The position numbers and the translations under genes were made by a program. 64,000 nt of DNA, from contig JAHCBC010000002.1 in assembly GCA_019634595.1 (NCBI GenBank), forward strand, positions 558,001 through 622,000, in the 5' to 3' direction. Below the pieces are notes generated by a model. It did not search any database. It was given only the letters and a program-made list of their open reading frames with translations, and was not told the origin of the DNA. Of this stretch, positions 8,626-16,522 are shown in pieces (within the stretch, counting starts at the first letter, position 1; every line of letters starts with the position of its first letter). The DNA comes from Akkermansiaceae bacterium. GTDB taxonomy: Bacteria; Verrucomicrobiota; Verrucomicrobiia; Verrucomicrobiales; Akkermansiaceae.

Positions 8626-9096
8626 TCACTGCAGCGGGGCCACGGGCAGGCGGAAGCCGACGCCGAAGCGATTCCACGCGTTGATGGTGGCGATGGCGAG
8701 GGTGATCTGCGGGATCTGTTCCTCGCTGAAATGGGCGCGGAGTTCGGCGAAATCGTCATCGGTCACACGGCCGCCGGGAAGTTCCGTGAGCAGCTCCGTC
8801 CAGCGCAGCACGGCCCGCTCCGCCGGGGTGTAGAGGTGGCGGACTTCCTGCCATACCGGCAGGAGGTTCAGCCGCTGGATGCTCTCCCCGCCTTTCAGCA
8901 GGTCGTTGAAATGCATGTCCATGCAGTAGGCGCAACCGTTGATCTGGGAGGCGCGGAGCTTGATGAGTTCGTAGAGCTTCGGGTCGATGCCCGAGGAACG
9001 GACGGCGCCTTCCAGAGCGATCATGGCCTTCATGGTGTCCGGCGCGGTTTTCCAGTGTTCGATACGGGCCTTCGGAATGGTGGCTTCTTCGTTCAT
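8626..9096 (-). CDS. Carboxymuconolactone decarboxylase/AhpD-like protein, ECF41 partner
   Basis: The 156-aa protein starts at MNEEATIPKARIEHW. The AhpD-like active-site motif NGCAYCMDMH supplies Cys55, Cys58 and His62. The helical ERAVLRWTELLTEL segment and the C-terminal INAWNRFGVGFRL are typical of the CMD family. Such proteins act as thiol-dependent peroxidase-like or decarboxylase enzymes; when encoded beside ECF41 sigma factors they are the regulon target. It is transcribed just ahead of the sigma gene and is probably co-transcribed from a promoter in 9097-9244. Confidence 0.9.
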   Translation of the reverse strand: MNEEATIPKARIEHWKTAPDTMKAMIALEGAVRSSGIDPKLYELIKLRASQINGCAYCMDMHFNDLLKGGESIQRLNLLPVWQEVRHLYTPAERAVLRWTELLTELPGGRVTDDDFAELRAHFSEEQIPQITLAIATINAWNRFGVGFRLPVAPLQ

Positions 9097-9244
9097 ACAA
9101 CCTGATGACGGAACAGCCCGTGGGTTTGTGACAGGGGTGGTGGGAAATTTTCCGGCTCCGTGCCGGGATATGGAATTCTGTTTCCTCCACCCGTGGTTGG
9201 TCATAGGATGGCGGGACGTGAGTGGTACGACGACGAAGGGACAG

Positions 9245-10171
9245 ATGCTGGTGGCCGCGCCGGTCCGGTGGGATGAGGCCTGCTTCTCCGTGCCGGCGGT
9301 GAGGGCGCTGGTGGCGTCCGGCCTGGCGGTCGGCGTGCTCTGCGAGGAACGGCAGGTGCCTTTCTGGGAAAGGCTCACCGGCATCCGTGTGACCGGCTTT
9401 CCTCCGAAGCCGGATGTGAAGAAGCTGGCCGCCGGGCTCGCGGGGGACTGGTCCGCTGCCCTGATCTGGGAGCCTGGCATCGCGGCGGACATCATCGTCC
9501 GCGCGCAGATCGCCAAACGCATCGGGCCGGAAAGCAAGGGCCTGCGGAAGGTGACGACCCATCCGGTGAATCTGGCGAAGGAACCCGGGCCGGTGGAACA
9601 CCGCGTGCGGCTCTACCTTTCGCTGGTGGAGAAGCTGGGTGTCATCACGTCACGGCCGGAGTTTTTCGCTGCTTTGGAAAGCGTTGCGCCTCCCGTGGCC
9701 GGGAACGTCATGCTCTGCCCGGACTCCGACCTGGGCGTGACCTATGAGTGGCCGCTGGAGCGTTGGGTGGAGCTGGCCGGTGCGCTGAAGGAGGAGGGGG
9801 CAAAGCTGACCATTGCCGGGCTTTCCGGCACCCGCGGAAAGGGCAGGCTGCTCGCGGAAAAACTGGGGGAGAGCGAACGGTTCCTGGAGGCGCGGCCACT
9901 GGCGGGCGCTCTCGATCTGTTTGCCGCGCATGAGGTGGTCATCGCGGCGGAAAGCTCGCTGCCCCATGTGGCCGCCTTTGCCGGGGCCACCTGTGTGACC
10001 CTCTTCGGTCCCGGGGATCCGACTTCGCGCAGGCCGCTAGGCAGGCAGCACGGCATCGCCCGCCGCCATGTGGAATGCACGCCCTGTTTCCTCGAAAAAT
10101 GCCCCATGGATCTGCGCTGCCAGGAGGAACTGGACGTGCAGCGGGTGATGGGTGTGGTGGGGGCGCTGTAG
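9245..10171 (+). CDS. Glycosyltransferase family 9 (heptosyltransferase-like)
   Basis: The start MLVAAPVRWDEACFSVPAVR is preceded by a GAAGGGA Shine-Dalgarno-like run; a GTG at 9218 is an alternative. The 308-aa product resembles the GT9 heptosyltransferase fold: N-terminal Rossmann half, middle VAGNVMLCPDSDLGVTYEWP, and the C-terminal nucleotide-sugar site VVIAAESSLPHVAAFAG followed by VTLFGPGDPTSRRPLG. It also keeps the Cys-containing CTPCFLEKCPMDLRC block often seen in lipopolysaccharide heptosyltransferases. It probably adds a sugar to a lipid A core or other surface glycan at the inner membrane. No other glycan genes are adjacent. Confidence 0.83.
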   Translation: MLVAAPVRWDEACFSVPAVRALVASGLAVGVLCEERQVPFWERLTGIRVTGFPPKPDVKKLAAGLAGDWSAALIWEPGIAADIIVRAQIAKRIGPESKGLRKVTTHPVNLAKEPGPVEHRVRLYLSLVEKLGVITSRPEFFAALESVAPPVAGNVMLCPDSDLGVTYEWPLERWVELAGALKEEGAKLTIAGLSGTRGKGRLLAEKLGESERFLEARPLAGALDLFAAHEVVIAAESSLPHVAAFAGATCVTLFGPGDPTSRRPLGRQHGIARRHVECTPCFLEKCPMDLRCQEELDVQRVMGVVGAL

Positions 10172-10193
10172 GGATTGCCACGACGCTACCCTT

Positions 10194-11333
10194 TCACCGG
10201 CGTGATTTCCGTGCCGCGGCGATCTGGGCCATCAGGCGGTGGAGGATGAGGCGGTGGTCGAGGCCGGTGGTGACCAGGGCCTGGTCGGCGGTGAGTGTCG
10301 CTTCCAGCACCTGCTGGAGTCCGCCCAGCTCGAAGTTCCCGGCGCTCTGGACCGCGAGGAAGATGGGGAAGACGTTCACGCCGGTGCCGTCCTTTTTCTG
10401 TGGCAACCACGCGCGGTCCGCCTCCGGCAGCCGGTTCAGCCCGCCGGCGAACGATTGGTAGTTGCCCGCCGGGATGTTGAGTTTCTCCACGATGAGCTTC
10501 GCCATGTAGAGGTTGCGGATCGTCGGGATCACGGATGCGCGCATGATGCCGATGGCGGATTCATCCGCCTCAAGTTGCTGGTCGATCAGCTCGATGGCGC
10601 GGAGGGCGTCGCCTTTCTGGATCGACTTCCCGATTTCGAAAACGACGGCGGCCCGGCTCAGCGGCACCATCTGACGGACATCCTCCTCCGTGACGGTGCG
10701 GCGTTCCTCGCCTAGGAAAAGATCGAGCTTCTCCAGCTCATTGCCGATCTGCTGGGACTGCTCGCCCGCGAGCAGGACGAAGAGTTCCAGCGCTTCAGGC
10801 TCGAACTTCAGGCCGAGTTCGGCGGAGCGCTTCGAGACGAGATGGCCCACCTGGTCCATCCAGTCGTCGCGGGAGGTGTCGATGCGGTCGTAGGTCTGCA
10901 CGTCCGCCGCTTTTTCGATGAACTTCCAGAAGCCGCGGCGCTTGTCCACGCCCATGGCGGTGAGGAGGAACTTCACGCCGTCCGGCAGACCCTTTTCCAG
11001 CGTGGCACGGAGGGACTCGATGCCGGCCTCCGTCCGTTGGGACCGGCCGGTTACCGTGTCCGAGAAAAAGTTGGCGTTGCGCAGCCAGACCACCTTGTCC
11101 CCGCCGAACATGGGGATGGTCAGCAACGCCTGCACGGTGGAGGCGCAGATCTCATAGGCGGAGTCCGAATTGTCAGCGATGCCATCGATCGTCTCATGGG
11201 TGAAGCCATCATCCAGGCCGCCGGTCAGATCGTTGTGGAGGTGCAGCGCCTTTTCCCGGACCAAGCCTTCGTCCGTGCCGACGATGGCGAAGAAGTTGCC
11301 GGATTTCGGGGATGCTTTCGGTTTGGCGGCCAC
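10194..11333 (-). CDS. holA: DNA polymerase III subunit delta
   Basis: The delta subunit opens the beta clamp within the clamp loader. The protein begins NFFAIVGTDEGLVREKALHL, the N-terminal mononucleotide-binding domain. It has the central EKLDLFLGEERRTVTEEDVRQMV block and the C-terminal helical collar region ending LDHRLILHRLMAQIAAARKSRR. An upstream ATG at 11519 would add 62 residues overlapping the divergent gene at 11440. The GTG at 11331-11333 (VAAKPKASPKSGNFF) gives 379 aa, close to the family length, and is preferred. The gene converges on the GT9 gene with a 22-nt gap. Confidence 0.85.
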   Translation of the reverse strand: MAAKPKASPKSGNFFAIVGTDEGLVREKALHLHNDLTGGLDDGFTHETIDGIADNSDSAYEICASTVQALLTIPMFGGDKVVWLRNANFFSDTVTGRSQRTEAGIESLRATLEKGLPDGVKFLLTAMGVDKRRGFWKFIEKAADVQTYDRIDTSRDDWMDQVGHLVSKRSAELGLKFEPEALELFVLLAGEQSQQIGNELEKLDLFLGEERRTVTEEDVRQMVPLSRAAVVFEIGKSIQKGDALRAIELIDQQLEADESAIGIMRASVIPTIRNLYMAKLIVEKLNIPAGNYQSFAGGLNRLPEADRAWLPQKKDGTGVNVFPIFLAVQSAGNFELGGLQQVLEATLTADQALVTTGLDHRLILHRLMAQIAAARKSRR

Positions 11334-11439
11334 GGCGGGAGATTGGACGGTGCGCGCCGGACATCCAACTCCGAAGGTGTCCCGCCGGAAAACTTTCCGT
11401 TGAAAACCGGAGGGGCTTGGGCCGTAGTGGAGGTGACGT

Positions 11440-11853
11440 ATGAAGAACCCCATATTCTCGATCGTTTTCGCCGCCCTCGCCCTGATCCCGGTGGGCGCAT
11501 CCGCCGCCGAGCCGAACAAGGTGCATGAGCAGATGGAAAAGATGGACGACGCCTACAAGGCGTTCCGCAAGGAGACCGACCCCGCGAAAGGCGCGGAACT
11601 CGCCCGTGAGGCCCAAGCCTACGCCATCCAGAGCCTTTCCGAAGTGCCGCAGATGGTAAAGGACATCGCGGACCCTGCGGAGAAGGCGAAGGCGCTGGCC
11701 ACCTACAAGAAGATGATGGCAAAGCTGGTCGCCTCCCTCTGCGAGGTGGAGGAAGCCTTCCTCAACGGCAAGATCGAGGACGTGGAAACCATCGTCGATT
11801 CCCTCAAGGACCAGAAGAAGGAAGGCCACGAAAAGTTCGTTCCTGAGGAGTGA
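11440..11853 (+). CDS. Periplasmic cytochrome b562-like protein
   Basis: A strong GGAGGTGA Shine-Dalgarno lies just upstream of this 137-aa gene. A signal peptide (MKNPIFSIVFAALALIPVGA, cut near ASA) is followed by an all-helical, Lys/Glu-rich body. Segment VHEQMEKMDDAYK aligns with the axial-Met helix of cytochrome b562 (Met32), and KKEGHEKF near the C-terminus aligns with its axial-His helix (His130). Length and four-helix character also fit. If both ligands bind heme this is a soluble periplasmic b-type cytochrome. Similar unliganded four-helix proteins exist, so heme binding is inference. Confidence 0.7.
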   Translation: MKNPIFSIVFAALALIPVGASAAEPNKVHEQMEKMDDAYKAFRKETDPAKGAELAREAQAYAIQSLSEVPQMVKDIADPAEKAKALATYKKMMAKLVASLCEVEEAFLNGKIEDVETIVDSLKDQKKEGHEKFVPEE

Positions 11854-11884
11854 ATCCCCGCAGGACGGTGACTGCCTGGTGCCC

Positions 11885-13465
11885 TCAGCGGAGGTGCAGC
11901 TTGAGGATGCGTTTGATTTCCTCCGAACTCACCGGGCAGTCGGTCACGCCGTGACCCCATGGGACCACCTTTTCGGATTCCACGGGGTTCACGCAGGAGG
12001 AATGGTAGGGGACGACTCCGTCGGAACAGTCGGGGATCTGTCCCTTGCCCCGGTTGCCGACGATGGAGTGGAAGTGGATGTTCCGCGGCAGGGGCATCTT
12101 TGCCAGCGCCTTGATGCCACGGCTTTTGGGTGACAGGCTGCTGATGGAGGTGGGCATGCGGGGGGCGGCGCTCCCGGCTTCGGCGGACTCCTGCGCGGCA
12201 TGGAGCGTGGCATCCAGCAGGTCCACGGTGAGGACCTTCGGCAGGCGGATGAAGTTGGAGGTCATCATCGCGAAGCGCATGTTCGCCATCGGGCTGCCCT
12301 GGTGGGGGACGGCGAGGAAGACGACGCGTTTCGGCTCCTTGAGCGGCTTGTAGAACATCCCGGCGCGGATGAGGTCGCGGGTGCTTTCGTTGACCTTCAG
12401 GTGGTCGAGCGGTTTGTCGAAATGCTCGTCATAAATCACGCGGCCGGGGTCGGTGATGCTGGAGCGGGTGATGAGGCCGCCCATGGAGTGGGCCAGGATG
12501 ACCATCTTGTTGAGCTGGGTGTCATCCCCCCGGGTGCGGGCGTATTCCGTCGCGGCGTTGATGTACTCGCGGAAGCGGATGCCGGTGTAGAGCCAGGGAT
12601 TTCCGGTGGGATAGTTGAACAGCCAGACCTGGTATTTCTCCCGGAACCATGGCTCCGGGGAGAGGTCGTTGATGATGTAGCGGAAGGCGTCCGGGCTGGA
12701 TTTCAGTCCGTGGACCATCACGATGGGGATCTTCTTCGGATCGTAGGGCTGGAGGAAGTAGAGGCCGGTTTCCTCCATATAGCGTCCGGGCAGCAGCACG
12801 TTCTGGATGGTGAGGTCATCCAGGTTGCTCATGTTCCAGTAGAACACGTTGGGCGCGGTCCAGTCCGCGGCGAGCGGGCGGCGGGTTTCCGCGTAGTAGA
12901 AATCATCGTCGATCCAGCGCTTCACGAAGTGCCAGACCGGCTTCCCGTCCTTGTCGAAGCGGAGGGTGGCATTGACCGCATAGGGCATGCCGGTGGGCGG
13001 CTGGAACGCGGGGCGGGGGACATTGATGGGGGTGGTCTCCTTCCATCCGACCAGCGCGACGCCGATGCCGGGGGTGAGGTGGCGCCGCTTCTCCCGCCGG
13101 ATCTTCACATCCGTGGCGGGGAAGAGGGCGTCGAACTCGCCGGGGTCCGCCTTGTGCCGCTTTGCGGGGAAGATGGTGGTGTCCATGGCGGCAGCCCTGT
13201 CTTGCCAGGAACCCCGGCCGCAGCGGAGCTGGTCGAACAACCGGGCGACGGCGGTGTTGTACTCCGCCTCCGCCTTCGGCCAGTCGGCCTTGCGCGATCC
13301 GTCGGCGAGCACCTGCCAGGAAGCTCTCGCGGACTCGACCAGCGTCGTGGCGGGTGCCCGGGACGCCCGCGGAACGCGGTGGCACTGCGGAGGCTGTGGA
13401 GCACCGCAGTGGGTGAGGCAAACGACGGCCAGAAAAGGCAGCGCGAAACGGACGATGACTTTCAT
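11885..13465 (-). CDS. Lipase/alpha-beta hydrolase lipoprotein
   Basis: The start MKVIVRFALPFLAVVCLTHC is a lipoprotein leader with Cys20; a longer frame reaching 13510 adds only 15 residues before it. The 526-aa protein has a roughly 230-residue N-terminal region of unknown role, then an alpha/beta-hydrolase domain: IVMVHGLKSS (about 248-257), nucleophile LAHSMGG (Ser327), SDGVVPYHSS (Asp) and PWGHGVTDCP (His near the C-terminus). The SDGVVP block resembles PGAP1-like and bacterial triacylglycerol lipases. It is probably a surface-anchored lipase or esterase. A pair of REP-like hairpins separates it from the DUF5722 gene. Confidence 0.83.
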   Translation of the reverse strand: MKVIVRFALPFLAVVCLTHCGAPQPPQCHRVPRASRAPATTLVESARASWQVLADGSRKADWPKAEAEYNTAVARLFDQLRCGRGSWQDRAAAMDTTIFPAKRHKADPGEFDALFPATDVKIRREKRRHLTPGIGVALVGWKETTPINVPRPAFQPPTGMPYAVNATLRFDKDGKPVWHFVKRWIDDDFYYAETRRPLAADWTAPNVFYWNMSNLDDLTIQNVLLPGRYMEETGLYFLQPYDPKKIPIVMVHGLKSSPDAFRYIINDLSPEPWFREKYQVWLFNYPTGNPWLYTGIRFREYINAATEYARTRGDDTQLNKMVILAHSMGGLITRSSITDPGRVIYDEHFDKPLDHLKVNESTRDLIRAGMFYKPLKEPKRVVFLAVPHQGSPMANMRFAMMTSNFIRLPKVLTVDLLDATLHAAQESAEAGSAAPRMPTSISSLSPKSRGIKALAKMPLPRNIHFHSIVGNRGKGQIPDCSDGVVPYHSSCVNPVESEKVVPWGHGVTDCPVSSEEIKRILKLHLR

Positions 13466-13526
13466 TTGGCGGAGCGGTCGGAGAATGGAGGAGGAAAGGG
13501 AGGATTCCAAGATCGGATCTCATCTT

Positions 13527-13552
13527 GTAGCGGAAGTCGTGAGACTTCCGGC
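13527..13552 (+). repeat. REP-like hairpin element, copy 1
   Basis: This 26-nt element starts with GTAG and forms an 8-bp stem (CGGAAGTC/GACTTCCG) closed by a GTGA loop. A second copy lies 54 nt away in opposite orientation at 13607-13632, with three compensatory stem changes. A GTAG head followed by a short palindrome is the form of REP elements mobilised by RAYT (REP-associated tyrosine) transposases in other bacteria. No RAYT gene is in the window. Confidence 0.7.
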
Positions 13553-13606
13553 TGGGGGGAAGTCCATTGAAAACCGGAGCCAGTCTGGTCGTGGTGAACC
13601 CGCCCC

Positions 13607-13632
13607 GCCGAACCTCTCACGAGGTTCGCTAC
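13607..13632 (-). repeat. REP-like hairpin element, copy 2 (inverted)
   Basis: Read on the minus strand the element begins GTAGCG, has the stem CGAACCTC/GAGGTTCG and the same GTGA loop as copy 1. Head, loop and the closing GGC are identical, while stem pairs differ by G-C to A-T, A-T to C-G and G-C to C-G exchanges. The TAG of its GTAG head is also the stop codon of the DUF5722 gene (13629-13631). The two copies together resemble a BIME (paired, inverted REPs). Confidence 0.7.
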
Positions 13633-15209
13633 CGGACCGTGTCCCATGAGGAGATGCCGATGGTTTTCAGATAGGGGGCGCAGGCTGCGTCCTCCTTATC
13701 GGTTCCCAGTGCCTGATAGAGGTGCCAGATCGGCTTTTTCCCGTGCGGGTCGCCGGGTTCGTCGGGGAATTTCCGCAGGCCGATGCGGAGGCCGTATTCG
13801 TGGCGGTTGTCGATCCAGTTGTGATATTCCCATGCCTTGATGGAGGAGAGGCCGGACAGTTTCTTCCACGCATAGGCCATGCCCGCGGCCTGTTCCGCCA
13901 GGACGGCATCGGAGTAGTCCTTCGAGTTGAAGCCATTCTCAGAGAGGTGGACGGGGCGCACGTTTCCATGGTGGAGCAGCCGGGGTTGCTTCATGAAGAC
14001 GTCCAACACCTCCAGATTCTTGGGGGTGATTTTCGCGGTGTCCGGGCTGTGGGTGGCTTGGTCATCCTCCCAGGTGCGGGGATTGAGCAGGGACTGGGGG
14101 TAGGGGTGGTAGGCCACGCCCCATGGGAAATCCCCCTCCGCCTCCCCGAAGCGGACCAGCAGATCGAGGAGGTTTTTCGAGCCATACCACTCCTTCTTCC
14201 CGGGATCCGCCCAGTGGTGCGTGAGGGAAATGAGGACGCGGGCGTGCGGGTCATACTGGCGTGCGATGAGATCCATCATCCGCATGGAGCGCAGGTAGAG
14301 GTCCATGAACTCGACGGCGGACTTGTCGCCCGCATTCGTCCACTCCTGGCCCGCATCCACCTCGTTGTGCATGATCCACTGGTGGACCCGGCCGTGCGGG
14401 GTGCCTGCCTTCGACCACCGCTCCGCCATCAGATTGAGGACCGCTCCGTAGAGGGAAATACCGTCCGGGGAGGTGACGTTGGGCATGGCGAAGATGCCCT
14501 CTTTCGTGGCGTCCGGGTGGCCCATCAGACGGACGACGTCGCTGTTTTCGCGCGCGGGGTTTCCCACCAGCAGGATGGCGGAAACCATCACGCCGTTCTT
14601 CTCCGCTTCCGCGAACGTCCGGTCGAGTTCGGCAAGACGGTCCTCCCGCGCGTGCCACGTCCGGCCATTCCTCTGGAACGGCACGGTGCCGGGACCGGGC
14701 TGGAGCGCGACGAGCGTATCGATCTTCACGTTCACGGTGACGGAGGAAATGCCCAGCGCCTCCAGCTCCCCGGGGATGCGGCCGGCGTTCCAGCCGCCGA
14801 GGCCTTTCTTCGACTTCAGGACGGCCGGTGGCAGGTCCGGTGCGCGGCAGGCGACCTCCTCCGCGTAGCGGGCGTGGGAGATGGCTTTCCCGTCCGCCAC
14901 CAACTGCCAGCGGTGGGTCAGGCGGTCGCCACGGGGAACGGTCAGGCTGAACTTCCCCGGCTGGATGGTGGCGAGGATCTGCGGTGCCGTGGCGTCGTCA
15001 TGACACCGTTCCATTGGCAGTGAGGCCAGGGATGCCTCCCGGTCGCTGGTGCCGGAAATGGTAATCTCCTTTTCCCCGACGGCCACCTGTTCGATCCGGG
15101 CGGAAAATTTCGCCGCCAGATACGACTCCAGGCGCTCGGACAGGTTCTCCGCTCCGGCAAGTGTGGCGGCCAGCGCCCAGCCGAGCGCCGCGATGGTTGG
15201 CATCCTCAT
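13629..15209 (-). CDS. DUF5722-family exported glycosidase-like protein
   Basis: The 526-aa protein has a signal peptide (MRMPTIAALGWALAATLAGA). It has an N-terminal beta-type region (about 40-120) and a TIM-barrel-like domain. Motif IMHNEVDAG places Glu283 after an Asn in the position of the clan GH-A acid/base, and VHLSENGFN places Glu424 in the position of the nucleophile. VAYHPYPQSL and WEYHNWIDNRHEYGLRIGL are further barrel motifs. The family is described as a domain of unknown function with predicted glycoside-hydrolase fold. Secretion and the paired glutamates suggest polysaccharide cleavage, but no substrate can be named. Confidence 0.8.
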   Translation of the reverse strand: MRMPTIAALGWALAATLAGAENLSERLESYLAAKFSARIEQVAVGEKEITISGTSDREASLASLPMERCHDDATAPQILATIQPGKFSLTVPRGDRLTHRWQLVADGKAISHARYAEEVACRAPDLPPAVLKSKKGLGGWNAGRIPGELEALGISSVTVNVKIDTLVALQPGPGTVPFQRNGRTWHAREDRLAELDRTFAEAEKNGVMVSAILLVGNPARENSDVVRLMGHPDATKEGIFAMPNVTSPDGISLYGAVLNLMAERWSKAGTPHGRVHQWIMHNEVDAGQEWTNAGDKSAVEFMDLYLRSMRMMDLIARQYDPHARVLISLTHHWADPGKKEWYGSKNLLDLLVRFGEAEGDFPWGVAYHPYPQSLLNPRTWEDDQATHSPDTAKITPKNLEVLDVFMKQPRLLHHGNVRPVHLSENGFNSKDYSDAVLAEQAAGMAYAWKKLSGLSSIKAWEYHNWIDNRHEYGLRIGLRKFPDEPGDPHGKKPIWHLYQALGTDKEDAACAPYLKTIGISSWDTVR

Positions 15210-15298
15210 GACGCGGCTCCCAACGCACGCGGGTGGGCCGATATTTCACCACACTTCCCGCTTCCCCCGGGCAAAGTTCCCGATAGTTTCTCCGGACC

Positions 15299-16312
15299 AT
15301 GTCCGCGACACTTTCCCTCATTCCGAAAATCGAACTCGGCGTCGTGCCGACCCATATCAAATTCGTCGGCGGCCTCGTGCCGGATGACAAAGGTTCCTTC
15401 CCGCGCGACGAGGATGGCGTGGTGCTGACGGTGGCCGAGATGCGCCGCCTTTGTGAAACCTCCCCGGTGAAGATTTCCTGCGTGCAGATCCCCTACTTCG
15501 CCGGTGCTCGCGCCACCGAGGTGGACGAGCTGATCAGCGGCCTCCGCGAGCTGGATCTGGAGGTGCACCTCATCCTGATGGTCGGCGGAGCGAATCCGAT
15601 GAACCCTGCGGACGAGGATGCCGTCGTCGCCCAACTGGTGCCGGCCCTGAAGGCCGCCGCCGAACACGGCGTGGCCCATGTTTCCTCCACCTCCATCGAA
15701 GAATGGATGAGCACCAACGAGACCCGCCGCGAAGGAGCGGACTATCAGGCAGCCATCGAGCAGAACGTGAAAGTCCACCTCCGCGCCTACAAGGAAGCGG
15801 GTCTGGCCGGTTCCGAGGTGAAGAACTGGCACATCGAGTTCCTGCGCCCGGGCGAGTTCAAGACCTTCAGCAGCATCCAGCGGGGCTGGGACTTCGTCGC
15901 CGCGGCGAACAAGGCGCTCGGCAAGAAGTTCTTCAAGCTGCTGGTCGATGCCGCCCACTGCGGTGATTCCGGCCTCAGCATCCCGGAAAACGAAAAGATC
16001 ATCGCCGGCCTCGCCGCCGCGGATGAACTGGGCATCTTCCACTGCTCCTGCCCGACGACACGTGGCTGCTTCTCCACCGACGACGGCTGGATCGGCGCGC
16101 TGCTCGCCGCCGCCGCGAAGACCGGCAAGCTGGAGCACGTCTTCGTCGAGTTCTTCCACCACGAGGACCCCGCGCTGGAGCTTCTCCGCAATCTCGACCC
16201 CGGACACGGCATCGATACCCGCGACGGCCGCAGCTACACCGAGCTGACCGTCGATGGTCTGGTGCAGACCGCCCACCGCCTGAACAACTACGTGGCGCGC
16301 GGGGTGTTGTAA
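15299..16312 (+). CDS. Xylose-isomerase-like TIM-barrel protein (sugar isomerase/epimerase family), copy 1
   Basis: This cytosolic 337-aa protein has no signal peptide. Candidate metal ligands lie at the ends of successive strands: WHIEFL (Glu180), LLVDAAHCGDSG (Asp217, His220), GIFHCSCP (His248) and VFVEFFHHED (Glu284). This is the Glu-Asp-His-Glu pattern of the AP-endonuclease-2/xylose-isomerase superfamily. It is the first gene of a plus-strand group that includes a mutarotase-like protein, a cupin isomerase, a second TIM-barrel protein and a Gfo/Idh/MocA dehydrogenase, which points to sugar or polyol catabolism. The exact reaction (isomerase, epimerase or dehydratase) is not determined. 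Confidence 0.75.
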   Translation: MSATLSLIPKIELGVVPTHIKFVGGLVPDDKGSFPRDEDGVVLTVAEMRRLCETSPVKISCVQIPYFAGARATEVDELISGLRELDLEVHLILMVGGANPMNPADEDAVVAQLVPALKAAAEHGVAHVSSTSIEEWMSTNETRREGADYQAAIEQNVKVHLRAYKEAGLAGSEVKNWHIEFLRPGEFKTFSSIQRGWDFVAAANKALGKKFFKLLVDAAHCGDSGLSIPENEKIIAGLAAADELGIFHCSCPTTRGCFSTDDGWIGALLAAAAKTGKLEHVFVEFFHHEDPALELLRNLDPGHGIDTRDGRSYTELTVDGLVQTAHRLNNYVARGVL

Positions 16313-16316
16313 GGAG

Positions 16317-16336
16317 GAAGGACACTCCTGTCCTTC
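16317..16336. repeat. Short perfect hairpin after the TIM-barrel gene
   Basis: GAAGGACA (16317-16324) and TGTCCTTC (16329-16336) form an 8-bp stem with a CTCC loop, immediately after the stop at 16312. No T-run follows, so it is more likely an mRNA 3'-end structure or intergenic repeat than a classical terminator. Confidence 0.6.
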
Positions 16337-16407
16337 GGCGGCATTGGCGAATGAAGAAAAGGGTGAATCTTTCGCGGAGTGCTTTTTCTCGGCGCCCCGC
16401 TGCAAGC

Positions 16408-16461
16408 GGTGGACAAGAATGAGAGCGAAGCGGACATAGCGGCTTTGCCGCAATGTCCACC
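16408..16461. repeat. Nested inverted repeat between 15299 and 16523 genes
   Basis: Outer arms GGTGGACA (16408-16415) and TGTCCACC (16454-16461) are perfect complements. Inside sits a second hairpin, GGACAT-AG-CGGC with GCCG-CA-ATGTCC (16432-16458), which shares the right arm. The four bases AATG occur on both sides of the inner segment. This looks like a simple hairpin with a second structured piece inserted into its loop. Confidence 0.6.
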
Positions 16462-16522
16462 CTCCTTACTCTAGGCATCTTGATGCTTGAAACCCGCCGG
16501 GGAACTCCGAAGTCTCCCCACC

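Noticed and set aside
11334..11519. Upstream extension of holA to ATG 11519
   Set aside because: It overlaps the divergent cytochrome-like gene and its ribosome-binding site; the added residues are not conserved in the family.
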